The notes under the pieces were generated by a model. It was not told the origin of the DNA and did not search any database. It saw nothing but the letters and a program-made list of their open reading frames with translations. A program made the translations under genes and the position numbers. A DNA stretch of 64,000 nt from Candidatus Rifleibacteriota bacterium (GTDB lineage Bacteria > Muiribacteriota > Ozemobacteria > Ozemobacterales > Ozemobacteraceae): the NCBI GenBank assembly GCA_012517355.1, contig JAAYVD010000114.1:1-64000 (forward strand), given 5' to 3'. Numbering within the stretch: the stretch's first letter is position 1; each line of letters begins with the position of its first letter. Of the stretch, positions 1 through 8,356 are shown piece by piece.

Positions 1-2355
1 AGAGGCCGTTTCGGAGGCTGGTTGGACGGTCAGCAGGCAGAGGCAGGTTCCCGAGGCGGTCACCGGCGAGGTCGCCGTGACCTGGCAGGCCGGCAGCAGG
101 ATGGCGGGCGCCGAGGCCGAGGTCACCATCCGGGTCAGGGGCAGGAAATGGAACCGGCGGAAGGTGGGCACGGTGACCGTGCCCGAGGCCGGGAAGAACT
201 GGTCGGTCCAGGCCCCCGGGTGGTGATCGGTGGAAACCCAGGCGGCATGGTTCTGCTCGCGGTCCTGGAAGTAGCGGAGCATCGAAAACACCGGCCGCTC
301 CAGGGACGGCCCGCCCGTCGCCACGGCGGCCGCCCAGACCAGGCCGGCCGCCACCAGCCCCCAGCGCCGGAGGCGGGGATGGCCCCAGAGACGGAGGGGT
401 TCGAGCAGGGGCAGCAGCAGCGTGGCCAGGGCCACGCCCACGACCATGAGCACCGGCAGGCCCACCACGGTCAGGGCGAGATGGAGGGGCCAGACGATCG
501 CCACGCCCACCAACACCGTGGGAACGGCGCCGAGGGCCAGGAAAAACCAGGCCCAGCCAGAAACGGTAGGGGCAGGGGGGTGGCCGGAAACGGCGAGGGG
601 ACCGGCCCCGTCGGGGACGGGGTGCGCCAAGGCGGGATCGGCGACGGCAACGGGAAGCTCCTCCGCCCCCCCGCGCCCGGTCAGGGTCATGGCCTCGGCC
701 TTGGCCACGGCCGGTCGCAACGCCGGTCGGCCCGCCAACCCCGCCAGCCAGGCGCTTCCCAGCACCCCCAGCATCGGCCAATGAAGAGACCACGCCGCGC
801 CGGGCCAACGCCAGGTCAGGAAGACGAGCGGCGGCAGCAGCCAGGCGACCGACCCAACGACCCAGGCCCCAATGGGAAGACCGCCCTGATGGAAGGCTTC
901 GGAAATGGGGTCGGTCAAGAATCCCCGGCCGCCTACCCTGACCGGAGTGGCACCGGTGGCCGGGTCCCCCGGCGGAGGTCCTGGGGACGCGGGGGGCTCG
1001 GAACCATCGGCCGACGACGGGACGTCGGGGGAAAGGACCCCATCGTCGGGGCGGATCGCCTGAGGGCCAGTGCCGGCCTGCCGGCACCCGTGCAGGAGGA
1101 TCGCCGCCCCCGCCAGGAAGCCGGCCAGGGCATACCAGTGGCTCTGGTAGAGAGCGAACTTGCCGCGCGCGAGCAAGGCCGACCCGGTGATCGCCACCCC
1201 CGCCAGACCGCTCTGGACGAGGATCTTCCCGATCGCGTGGACGGCGGTGCCGAGCTCGGCCGGCCGGAAGGCGCGGCGGCGGAGCCCGGCGAGGACGAAA
1301 CCAGCCCCCAGAAGCAGCACCAGGGCCGTCAGCAGCAGGTTCCCCCCCTTCGGGTATTGCACCGACCACCCGCCGAACGGCTGGAACCAGACCACGTCGG
1401 GAGCGCGGCCGGCCGTGGTCAGGTCGAGGTTGGCGAAGTGGCGCGCCAGCCCGAGGGCATACTCGCCGTGGTGCTGGAGGCTGGCCGGGTCGAGGTGGGC
1501 GACGTCGTCGCGGGCGGTGTGGTAGGCGGGAAAACCGCCGACGAAGGCGATGTTGAAGCCCTGCACCCGTTCCCTCACGATGTCGAAATCGGTGCGGAAC
1601 GGCAGGGCCCGGTAGACCTCGCCCATCATCGAGGAGCCGCGCACCGGGAGGCCGGCCCGCACCAGTTCGGCGATCAGCCAGCCGTTGTCGGGGCTGGTGT
1701 CGAACAGGAACGAGGGCCCGTAGACCCCGCGAGCCTCGAGGTTGGCCATGACCGCCACCTCGCTGGCCACCGGCCAGTCGGCGAACGACTTGCCGCCCAG
1801 CAGGCCGATCTCTTCGCCGTCGGGGAAGGCCAGGATCACGTCGTGGGCCAGGGGCGGCCCCGCCCGCAGCGCCCGCGCCGTCTCCAGGATGGCCGCCACC
1901 CCGGCCAGGTTGTCGGCGGCCCCGGGGCCGGTGCAAACCGAGTCGCGGTGGGCCATCAGCAGGAAGGCGGGGCTGGCCGTCCGGCCAGGAACCCGCGCCA
2001 GGACGTCCTCGCCGTGGTGCAGCCGGTCGTCGAGGACCCGCGGCCGGTCGAACACGATCGGCTCCAGGCCCATGGCTCGCAGCTCACCGACCAGGTAGTC
2101 GCGCACCCGCCGGTTGGCGGGCGACCCCTGCGGATGCGGCACCCCCGCCATGGCCGCCACGTACCGCATCGCCCGTTCCGCCGAAAACTCCGTCGCCGCC
2201 GCCGTGGCAGGTCGGGGTGCGGGCGGCTGTAACCCCCACCACGCCACCCCCACCCACCCGACCACCCAGGTCAGCAGAAAGATCGCCAGCCACCCCCGCC
2301 GGGCCGGGGACGGGGGCCCGGCGCCGGGGCCGGGAACACCGCTCGCCGGCATCAT
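1..2355 (-). CDS. M28-family zinc aminopeptidase with C-terminal membrane domain (3' end cut by window edge)
   Basis: The minus-strand reading frame stays open from the ATG at 2355 to the left edge, so the C-terminus is missing. A short basic N-terminus is followed by one hydrophobic segment (about residues 21-37), then an M28 peptidase domain. All expected metal and catalytic residues are visible: MAHRDS (His, Asp), DNLAG (Asp), DGEEIG (Glu pair), NLEARG (acidic ligand) and AYHTARDD (His). After about residue 330 the protein becomes strongly hydrophobic with several membrane spans, as in the ERMP1/Pff1 type of membrane-bound M28 peptidase. It should hydrolyse N-terminal residues of peptides on the non-cytoplasmic face. 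A GGAG lies 9 nt before the start. The substrate is unknown. The opposite strand carries a long arginine/glycine-rich frame, which is a shadow. Confidence 0.85.
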   Translation of the reverse strand, partial: MMPASGVPGPGAGPPSPARRGWLAIFLLTWVVGWVGVAWWGLQPPAPRPATAAATEFSAERAMRYVAAMAGVPHPQGSPANRRVRDYLVGELRAMGLEPIVFDRPRVLDDRLHHGEDVLARVPGRTASPAFLLMAHRDSVCTGPGAADNLAGVAAILETARALRAGPPLAHDVILAFPDGEEIGLLGGKSFADWPVASEVAVMANLEARGVYGPSFLFDTSPDNGWLIAELVRAGLPVRGSSMMGEVYRALPFRTDFDIVRERVQGFNIAFVGGFPAYHTARDDVAHLDPASLQHHGEYALGLARHFANLDLTTAGRAPDVVWFQPFGGWSVQYPKGGNLLLTALVLLLGAGFVLAGLRRRAFRPAELGTAVHAIGKILVQSGLAGVAITGSALLARGKFALYQSHWYALAGFLAGAAILLHGCRQAGTGPQAIRPDDGVLSPDVPSSADGSEPPASPGPPPGDPATGATPVRVGGRGFLTDPISEAFHQGGLPIGAWVVGSVAWLLPPLVFLTWRWPGAAWSLHWPMLGVLGSAWLAGLAGRPALRPAVAKAEAMTLTGRGGAEELPVAVADPALAHPVPDGAGPLAVSGHPPAPTVSGWAWFFLALGAVPTVLVGVAIVWPLHLALTVVGLPVLMVVGVALATLLLPLLEPLRLWGHPRLRRWGLVAAGLVWAAAVATGGPSLERPVFSMLRYFQDREQNHAAWVSTDHHPGAWTDQFFPASGTVTVPTFRRFHFLPLTRMVTSASAPAILLPACQVTATSPVTASGTCLCLLTVQPASETAS

Positions 2356-2476
2356 CGGGCGGTGCTCCGGGAAGGCATCCCCTCTGCCCTCCCGCTCCGA
2401 GCGAAACCCACGTGAGGCGCTACCCTTCCTGTCGGCAAAGGGGTGCTACCGGCCACCGGTCGGCCGGGTTGCGGAA

Positions 2477-3088
2477 TCACCGTCGCTTCCTCCCGCGCTT
2501 CGCACCCTCACCAGAAACGGCTCGGGGAGAACCCGCCAACTGGTCCCAGCGGGCCAGGATGTGCGGAGCTTCCTTCAGTTCGGCCAGGGGGGCAAGCCGG
2601 GTCCGCACCGCCGTCCGGTCGAGGCCGGCCCCCTGTCGCAGCAGGATCCCTTCGATGTCGGCCCAATCCTGGGTCCGGTCGGCGAAGGCCTTCAACACGG
2701 CAAGATCTTCGGCGGAACAGGTTCGCAGGCCGATCCCGGGGAGGTATTCCCCCTCGGAGGACCGGCCGATGACCTCCTCCTCGAAGGGAAAACCCGCCAA
2801 CGCGATATCGATGCCGATTCCCCCCGCCGTCCGCAGCAGCAGGACCCGCGACTCCCGGGCGAACAGGGCTGCTTCCGCGATCCGGGCCGGAAAGCGGGCT
2901 GCCAGGATATCGACAAATTCCCCCTCGTGACCGAACCCGGTGAACAGGGAGAGATCGATGTCACGGGTCAACCGGGGGATCCCCCACCGTTGCAGGGCCA
3001 GCCCACCAATGAAACAGAACTTCCAGGATCGGGCCAGCAGAAACTCCTGCACCTCGCGGGCGGCAAGGATCAGGTCTTGCATCGCCAT
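2477..3088 (-). CDS. AbiEii-like nucleotidyltransferase
   Basis: A 203-residue protein with the N-terminal nucleotidyltransferase signature: a GGLALQRWG stretch followed by RLTRDIDL, giving the GG/DxD metal and nucleotide site, and a later IDIALAG that may supply the third acidic residue. Proteins of this minimal family transfer NMP to RNA or protein and often act as the toxin of a two-gene module. The ATG at 3088 overlaps the end of the upstream small gene by 19 nt, so the two are probably translated together. A second in-frame ATG sits two codons later. The target and toxicity are not visible in sequence. The family call is good, the toxin role is inference. Confidence 0.75.
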   Translation of the reverse strand: MAMQDLILAAREVQEFLLARSWKFCFIGGLALQRWGIPRLTRDIDLSLFTGFGHEGEFVDILAARFPARIAEAALFARESRVLLLRTAGGIGIDIALAGFPFEEEVIGRSSEGEYLPGIGLRTCSAEDLAVLKAFADRTQDWADIEGILLRQGAGLDRTAVRTRLAPLAELKEAPHILARWDQLAGSPRAVSGEGAKRGRKRR

Positions 3089-3300
3089 CCCGCCAGCCAC
3101 CGTTGCTGCTCGACCAGCCCGGAGGTGGCCGCGGGGGGGCAGGCCTTCAGGGCGGCACGGAAGGCCTGGGTCAGTTCCATGATGGTGGCAGCAAGGTCGA
3201 CCTGACCGGCTTCCCGCCGTTTCACCTCGTCCAGAAGCGGGCCGGCGGCCCGCCAAGCGGTCACCCAACCCCGCAACCCGCTCATGTTCGCCTTTTCCAT
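3070..3300 (-). CDS. Small helical partner of the nucleotidyltransferase
   Basis: A 76-residue, mostly helical cytoplasmic protein with no recognised family. It overlaps the downstream nucleotidyltransferase by 19 nt, which suggests that the two form one functional pair, for example an antitoxin or adaptor with its enzyme. The start is uncertain. The ATG at 3300 follows GGAG at a short spacing and sits almost on the predicted transcription start, while an in-frame ATG at 3285 follows AAGG at normal spacing. No metal-binding or DNA-binding motif is evident. The call as a gene rests on the overlap, the promoter directly upstream and plausible composition. Confidence 0.6.
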   Translation of the reverse strand: MEKANMSGLRGWVTAWRAAGPLLDEVKRREAGQVDLAATIMELTQAFRAALKACPPAATSGLVEQQRWLAGWRCKT

Positions 3301-3308
3301 GGTTCTCC

Positions 3309-3314
3309 AGTATA
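3309..3314 (-). promoter_or_regulatory. Minus-10 element of the small-protein/nucleotidyltransferase pair
   Basis: TATACT preceded by TGC (an extended minus-10) on the minus strand. No good minus-35 hexamer is present. The predicted transcription start falls within a few bases of the ATG at 3300, so the transcript would be leaderless or would use the ATG at 3285. Confidence 0.5.
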
Positions 3315-3516
3315 GCACACCCACGTCTCCGAACGCCGGAGCCCTGGGGACCGCCGGGGCAACTCCCTTTCAGAAACCGGCAATACCGAGGGATTCCACG
3401 CATCAGGGATCCCCAAACCGGACCGCCCGGCAACCGGCAGGGCAAGCCCGCCGGGGTCAAGGTTCGCCCTGGGCGGCCCTCCTGCCAAGGGAGAAAGAAC
3501 CCGACCTCAGACAGGA

Positions 3517-3540
3517 ATCCCCCGGCCGGGGCCGGGGGAT
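3517..3540 (-). terminator. GC-rich hairpin after the lysine-rich protein gene
   Basis: A perfect 24-base palindrome made of 11-base arms (ATCCCCCGGCC and its complement) around a 2-base centre. It lies 26 nt past the stop of the gene ending at 3567. There is no T-run, so it may be an intrinsic terminator of the GC-rich type or an mRNA-stabilising end. Confidence 0.5.
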
Positions 3541-3566
3541 GTCGGTAATCGGTGCTTGGGTGAAGG

Positions 3567-3995
3567 TTACTGGGGGAAGGCCGGGTCGGCGGGCATCGAG
3601 GGGTCGGCCGGGGCGGGAGCCGGGGCAGAACCGCCACCGCCGGCGGAGGACTTCTTGTGCTTGCGGGTCTTGCGCATGTGGCCGTTGGTCATCGACTTCT
3701 GGCCCTTCTTGTAGTGACCGCAGACGTGAGTCTTCTTCTTCTTGCCGGTGATGGCCTTCTTGGCGGCCACGCCGGCGTCGGCGATCTTGTCCTCGACCTT
3801 GGCGGCGGTCTTGCAGACGCTGCGCCTGGTCTTCTTGGCGATGTGCTTGACCTTGCGCTTGATCTTGCGGCTCATCTTGGTGAAGAAGCCGACCTTCTTC
3901 TTGCTCCTGGCTTCCGCCTTGGCAACGAAGGAAGCGCCGAACAGGCCGATCGCCACCAGAACCACCAGGGCCAGCTGACTGACTTTTCGGATCAT
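3567..3995 (-). CDS. Exported lysine/arginine-rich small protein
   Basis: A 142-residue protein with a clear signal peptide (IRK, then a hydrophobic run to about residue 25, with a likely AKA or AEA cleavage site). The mature part is extremely basic, with many Lys/Arg clusters (for example SRKIKRKVKHIAKK and GKKKKTHVCGHYKKG) and two cysteines, and ends in a Gly/Ala/Pro-rich tail. The composition resembles histone-H1-like or polyanion-binding proteins, but the signal peptide argues for an extracytoplasmic role such as binding LPS, nucleic acid or acidic polysaccharide. The ATG at 3995 is preferred over the one at 4022, because GGGG lies 8-9 nt upstream and the signal peptide then begins at once. 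No family recognised. Confidence 0.7.
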   Translation of the reverse strand: MIRKVSQLALVVLVAIGLFGASFVAKAEARSKKKVGFFTKMSRKIKRKVKHIAKKTRRSVCKTAAKVEDKIADAGVAAKKAITGKKKKTHVCGHYKKGQKSMTNGHMRKTRKHKKSSAGGGGSAPAPAPADPSMPADPAFPQ

Positions 3996-4140
3996 GATGT
4001 CTACCCCTTTCGCGGCACGCATGATGTCAACTCATGAATTCTTGATATTTCGATTCTACACGACGGAAAGGGGGGAGCGGAACCTCCCCAGGAAAAAAGG
4101 TGTACCCCTTCCGCCGGCGAGGGTCGGGAAGGAGACTCCG

Positions 4141-4166
4141 GGCAGGGAGTCGACCGACTCCCTGCC
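4141..4166 (-). terminator. Perfect inverted repeat downstream of the GT9-GmhB gene
   Basis: Twelve-base perfect arms (GGCAGGGAGTCG and complement) around 2 bases, between the stop of the gene ending at 4341 and the start of the lysine-rich protein gene. It is a strong hairpin without a U-run and probably ends transcription from the heptosyltransferase gene. Confidence 0.45.
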
Positions 4167-4340
4167 TGAGTTTCCCCCCGGACAGCGACGATCGGGACTC
4201 GTGGCGCAGAGCAGGACGACCGGGAGTGGCCCGCCGCCCCGATTCCCGTTCCGGGAAACGTTCCCCGGCAGACACGGGGGCGGGGAAGGGGACGAAGGAT
4301 GGGAGATGCCCTTCACGGGTCGCACGACCTGTCGCCTGGT

Positions 4341-5987
4341 TCACGGCTGGGAAAGGATCCAGTCGACCGCCCCCCCGAACGAGGTGGCGACGGCCACCCC
4401 CGGCAGGTCGGGAAAGACCACCCCGGGCTGCGCCACCAGCACCGGGCGCACCCCGGCGTTGATGCCCATCTGGGCATCCTTCACGCGGTCGCCCACGACG
4501 AACGACCCGGCCAGGTCGATGCCCATCTCCTCGGCCGCCCGCAGCACGAGGCCGGGCGCCGGCTTCCGGCAGAGGCACAAGTTGGGCCGGCCGGTCCGCG
4601 GATACCCCGGGTGGTGGGGACAGACATAGATGGCATCGGGGGCAGCCCCGTCCTCCCCCAGCGAGGCGGTCATCCTGGCATGGATGGCCGCCAGGGTCTC
4701 GGGGGTGAACTTCCCGCGGGCCACCCCGGACTGGTTGGTGACCACGACGAGCAGGAAACCCTTTTCCCTCAGCCTGCGGAGCTCCTTCCCCACCCCGGGG
4801 AACAGCGCGAAATCCTCCGGACGGGAAATGTATCCCGGGTCGGGGTTGAGGGTTCCGTCCCGGTCGAGAAACACCGCGCGACGCCGCACACCGCCCGTCG
4901 GGGGAGCTTCGGTCGGACCTCGAGGCCCCCTGCCGACGGCCGTGCCACGCTCGCCAGGCTGGGGAACGAGCCTCCCGGCCGCTTCCGTCCAGGATTCGAC
5001 GGTGGCCCCGAACTTGGCCCAGATCTGGTCCCAGACCTGGTCGGGCGTCAGTTCCCGCATGCAGGCGCCGTCCGGGCAGACCTCCTTGTGGCATTCGAGG
5101 CAGGCCAGGTCGGGATGGTGCAAAACCAGATGCTGGTCGCCGCGCGGGGCGACGGCCCGGCGGGTGGTGGGGCCGAACAGCGCGACGGTCGGCACCCCCA
5201 GGGCCCAGGCGATGTTCATCGGGCCGGTGTCGGCGGTGACGAACAGGTCGGTTCGGGCCAGCAGGGCGACGAATTCCGGAATTGTCAGGGCCGGGTGGGT
5301 GCAGGCCCGGGCAGGGCCCAGATCGGCGACCAGGGCCCGGGCGGTCGCCTCTTCCCCCGGCCCCCAGAAGACGAGCACGCGGCTGCCGGTGGCGGCGTGC
5401 CAGCGGTCGGCCAGGGCGCGGTAGTGCCCGAGGGGCCAGGCCTTCGAGGGATAGGTGGTGTGGGGGTTGATGCCCAGCAGGGGCCGATCGAGCCCGCGCA
5501 CCAGGCTCACCGCCCGCGCCTCGTCGGCCGCCGCCCACGACAACCGGGGGTGGCCAAGGGGGCCTCCGCAACCGAAATGCTCGAGGAACTGGCCGAACAG
5601 GTGGGTCAGGTGCCGGTTCGGGTCGGGCGGCGCGAACGTGGCGTGGTAGGCCAGACGCCTGACCCGGTAATCGAAGCCCGCCCGGAACGGGATTCCCGAC
5701 AGCAGGCTGATCAGGGCGGTGCGCGGGTTTCCGAACAGGTCGAACAGGCGGTCATACCGCTGGCGACGCAGGCGGCGCACGAGGGAAAGGGTCTCGGCGA
5801 ACGAGGCGTGGGGCGGCAACTGGAAGAGGGTGACCCCGAGATCGGGCGGGACGATGGCACCGAACGGTTTCTGGCAGAGGAACCCGAGCGGCTCGTCGGG
5901 CCGGGTCTCGCGCAACATGCGCATGGCGGGCAGCAGGTGGACGATGTCGCCCAACCCCTTCAGCCTGATCAACAGCGTTCCAGACAT
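4341..5987 (-). CDS. Fusion of GT9 heptosyltransferase and GmhB-type HAD phosphatase
   Basis: A 548-residue fusion. Residues 1-335 are an ADP-heptose:LPS heptosyltransferase-like GT9 domain: it begins LLIRLKGLGDIV, has GINPHTTYPSKAW in the second half and ends near TADTGPMNIAWALGVP. After a proline/glycine linker, residues about 365-548 are a HAD-IIIA phosphatase of the D,D-heptose 1,7-bisphosphate type, with the VFLDRDGTLNPD nucleophile motif, VTNQSG, a CPHH...CLCRKP zinc loop and VGDRVKDAQMG. One polypeptide thus combines a late step of heptose-precursor synthesis with heptose transfer to lipid A-core, which implies LPS or a heptose glycan. The ATG at 5987 gives the canonical GT9 N-terminus. 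It lies 29 nt after the cyclase stop, so co-transcription is likely. Confidence 0.85.
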   Translation of the reverse strand: MSGTLLIRLKGLGDIVHLLPAMRMLRETRPDEPLGFLCQKPFGAIVPPDLGVTLFQLPPHASFAETLSLVRRLRRQRYDRLFDLFGNPRTALISLLSGIPFRAGFDYRVRRLAYHATFAPPDPNRHLTHLFGQFLEHFGCGGPLGHPRLSWAAADEARAVSLVRGLDRPLLGINPHTTYPSKAWPLGHYRALADRWHAATGSRVLVFWGPGEEATARALVADLGPARACTHPALTIPEFVALLARTDLFVTADTGPMNIAWALGVPTVALFGPTTRRAVAPRGDQHLVLHHPDLACLECHKEVCPDGACMRELTPDQVWDQIWAKFGATVESWTEAAGRLVPQPGERGTAVGRGPRGPTEAPPTGGVRRRAVFLDRDGTLNPDPGYISRPEDFALFPGVGKELRRLREKGFLLVVVTNQSGVARGKFTPETLAAIHARMTASLGEDGAAPDAIYVCPHHPGYPRTGRPNLCLCRKPAPGLVLRAAEEMGIDLAGSFVVGDRVKDAQMGINAGVRPVLVAQPGVVFPDLPGVAVATSFGGAVDWILSQP

Positions 5988-6016
5988 GGTCGGGTGATCG
6001 GCCGGGGAAGCGCCCC

Positions 6017-7642
6017 TCAGAGGGTGAGCCGGTAACAGGCCAGCGGCCTGGACCCCGCCTTGCCTTCCACGGAGTGCGGCCCGGAGAAGGTCCAGAGGCC
6101 TGGTTGGGCAGCCTCGGCGTGCTCCTTGACCACGGGGGTCACCAGGATCTCGTCGCGACGGGCGGCATCCTGCAGGCGCAGGGTGTCGACCATGCCCATG
6201 CCGATGGCGGTGAGGGCGCGCGTGGGTCCCATCAGGCCGACGTGCACCTGGCAATGGTTCAGGCCGATCGCCACGCCCATGGTCTTGATCAGGTCCTGGG
6301 CCTGCAGGTCACGAAACTCCGGGCGACGGTAGAACTCGCGCGAGAAGCTGCGGATGGCCAGGGCGGCGCGCATCATGCGGGCGACCGTCTCGGCGACGGG
6401 CGTGTCGTAGAAGGGCGGCCCGAACAGGGCCACCAATGAATCGCCGACCATCTTGTCGAGCGACCCGCCCTCGCGGAAGATGATGTCCAGGACTCCGGCC
6501 GACCACCCGTCGATGAAGGAGGAAAGACGGTCGGGGGTGGGCATCAGCACCTCGCTGACCTTGGAGAAACCGCAGATGTCGACGACGAGCAGGCCGATCT
6601 CGGCGGTGCGCGAGGCCAGGAAGCGGGAGCGGTAGTCACGGAACTCGAGGAGGCGCGTGGTGACTTCGGGCGAGAAATTGCCGCGCAGCAGGGTCCTCTC
6701 GCGGTTGAAATCGACCAGCCGCTGCCGGAGCGATTCGGCGAAGACCTGCAGCAGTTCGCGGTTGAAGATCGAGAAGGCGGCCCCCTCGGCGGGGTTGATC
6801 ACCAGCCGTCCGATGCGGGCGGGCTCGGATGACCCGGCGAGCGAGAGGGTTTCGACCGTGGATCCCAGGGGGAACACCGGGGCCAGCACGTCGTTCTCGG
6901 GAAAGACCCCCGGCACCATGGCCCCCAGGATGCGGTCGAGCGGGGCCAGGGGGGCGGTCTCGGCGTCGAACAGCTTCTGCCCGTCGCGGAACACGAGGTA
7001 GAGAGGCCGGGGGCGACCCGCCAGGTCCTCGTCGAAGTAGAGCAGGAGCAGGTCCTGGATCGGGACGGTGCGCAGCAGGATGCCGATCGAGGTGGTGATG
7101 GCCAGCGACAGGTTCCGCGAGGCCAGCGACCGTTGCACCTCGAGGATGAACTCGTGCTTCCGGCGGTTGTCCTGGATGCCGTAGAAATAGCTGTCGAGCT
7201 CCTCGGCAGCGACGTTCATCAGCTCGAACATCTGCTGGTCGGTGACGGTCAACGACCCGGCCGCGAAGCCCAGGCCCATGCACCCGACGGTCTCGCCCGC
7301 CATGTCGAGGGGGATGGCGAACCAGACCATGCCCGGGGCGGTCTTGCGGGTCGGGGAGGCGACCTGGAACAGGTCGTTCTGGTTTTTGGCCAGCACCTCG
7401 AGAACCACCCCCCAGGTGTAGGTGGTCATGACCAGTTCCTCGTTGAAGGTGCGCAGGAACATCACCTCGGGGGCAAGGTGACGGGCCAGGCAGTTGAAGA
7501 CCACCCCCACCGCCGATGCCAGGTCCTTGCGTTCCTTGAAGCATTGTTCGAGGACCGCATCCATGTCCTCGCCGAGCTGGAACTTCCGCTCGTAGAAGGC
7601 GATGCGGGCGGCCGGAGAATCGGTGGGCACAGGCGTCGTCAT
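6017..7642 (-). CDS. GAF-domain class III nucleotide cyclase-like signalling protein
   Basis: A 541-residue soluble protein. The N-terminal 330 residues look like GAF-type sensor modules, ending in a helical stretch (LLQVFAESLRQRLVDFNRE). The C-terminal 190 residues are a class III adenylate/guanylate cyclase homology domain. Both metal aspartates (VVDICGFS and VGDSLVALFG) and the purine-specifying lysine (LDKMVGD) are present. The later motif reads AIGMGMVDTLRLQ, where an active enzyme normally has Asn two to four residues before Thr/Ala-Arg-Leu; the transition-state Asn is missing while the Arg stays. It may be a weak cyclase, a cyclase of altered substrate or a regulatory pseudo-cyclase. 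The start is at ATG 7642; an upstream in-frame GTG at 7663 is less likely. Confidence 0.8.
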   Translation of the reverse strand: MTTPVPTDSPAARIAFYERKFQLGEDMDAVLEQCFKERKDLASAVGVVFNCLARHLAPEVMFLRTFNEELVMTTYTWGVVLEVLAKNQNDLFQVASPTRKTAPGMVWFAIPLDMAGETVGCMGLGFAAGSLTVTDQQMFELMNVAAEELDSYFYGIQDNRRKHEFILEVQRSLASRNLSLAITTSIGILLRTVPIQDLLLLYFDEDLAGRPRPLYLVFRDGQKLFDAETAPLAPLDRILGAMVPGVFPENDVLAPVFPLGSTVETLSLAGSSEPARIGRLVINPAEGAAFSIFNRELLQVFAESLRQRLVDFNRERTLLRGNFSPEVTTRLLEFRDYRSRFLASRTAEIGLLVVDICGFSKVSEVLMPTPDRLSSFIDGWSAGVLDIIFREGGSLDKMVGDSLVALFGPPFYDTPVAETVARMMRAALAIRSFSREFYRRPEFRDLQAQDLIKTMGVAIGLNHCQVHVGLMGPTRALTAIGMGMVDTLRLQDAARRDEILVTPVVKEHAEAAQPGLWTFSGPHSVEGKAGSRPLACYRLTL

Positions 7643-8097
7643 ATCCCGGGCCCACCATACCACAACCCCGGGTGCCCCACAATCGGCACCCTGGGCCCAG
7701 GCTCCGCCATGGGTCGGAGCACACTGCCAGCGACAACCCGACAGGCGCGAACCTGGGGGTCGGGCCCTGCGGGAACGGCCGACCGCTGGAAGGCCTCCCT
7801 CGATGAACGGAAGGCAGAAGAGGAGCGGATGGAAGCCCCGCGGGAGTGGCCAGAGCGCGGGAAGTCATCCCGAGGCGCAGGCCACGGGCCACATGGGAGA
7901 TCCTGCTCCTGGTCCCACCACCAGCGATGATTCCGGGAAACCCGCTGTGCCCCATACTGGTGGGAGCAGCCATCGGGGTCGGCCCCTGCCGGTTGGGCAG
8001 GGTTGCCGGAGACGGTCCCGAAGAACCCGCCGGCCAGCTTTACCGGGGACCCTGGCTGGGGGCGGGGAAACCGCCGCTGCCGGCCGTCGCCGCGCAC
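7643..8097. other. Divergent intergenic region without a recognised gene
   Basis: No frame here has the codon pattern or homology features of a gene. The right part (about 7955-8030) is similar to a stretch at about 33850-33915 and may be a decayed dispersed repeat. The promoter for the Trm112 gene follows at its right end. Confidence 0.5.
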
Positions 8098-8126
8098 TTG
8101 AAAATCCCCGCGCCGAGGGCTATACT
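8098..8126 (+). promoter_or_regulatory. Sigma-70-type promoter of the Trm112/TIM-barrel operon
   Basis: TTGAAA at 8098-8103 and TATACT at 8121-8126 with exactly 17 bases between them. The expected transcription start is near 8133, giving a leader of about 32 nt that contains a GGAGG at 8151-8155, 9 nt before the ATG. This is one of the best promoter matches in the window. Confidence 0.8.
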
Positions 8127-8164
8127 GTTGCGACTTCCACGAGGTGCGACTGGAGGATCCGGAC

Positions 8165-8356
8165 ATGCCCATCAAGAAGGAACTGCTCGACATCCTGGCC
8201 TGCCCCGCCTGCCACGGAGAGATCGTCTACCACGAAGGCCGCGACTCCCTCGATTGCACCAGGTGCCATCGCCGCTACCCCATCCGGGACGACATCCCGG
8301 TCATGCTGATCGACGAGGCCGCCATCATCGACGAAGGGAAAAAGCCGACCCCGTGA
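8165..8356 (+). CDS. Trm112/YcaR-family zinc-ribbon protein
   Basis: A 63-residue protein of the Trm112 family. It has the LLDILACPACHGE N-terminus and the second CTRC pair that together bind one zinc, then the characteristic YPIRDDIPVMLIDEA ending. In other organisms Trm112 proteins activate methyltransferases, and bacterial YcaR-type members occur beside lipid or sugar enzymes. It starts at the ATG after a GGAGG site and overlaps the next gene by 4 nt (GTGA), so the two are translationally coupled. Its partner in this organism is not evident. Confidence 0.9.
   Translation: MPIKKELLDILACPACHGEIVYHEGRDSLDCTRCHRRYPIRDDIPVMLIDEAAIIDEGKKPTP

Noticed and set aside
22-2232. Long plus-strand open frame (736 codons) opposite the M28 peptidase
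   Set aside because: Its translation is Arg/Gly/Gln/Pro repeats without any domain, while the minus strand shows all M28 metal motifs. It is a GC-driven shadow.
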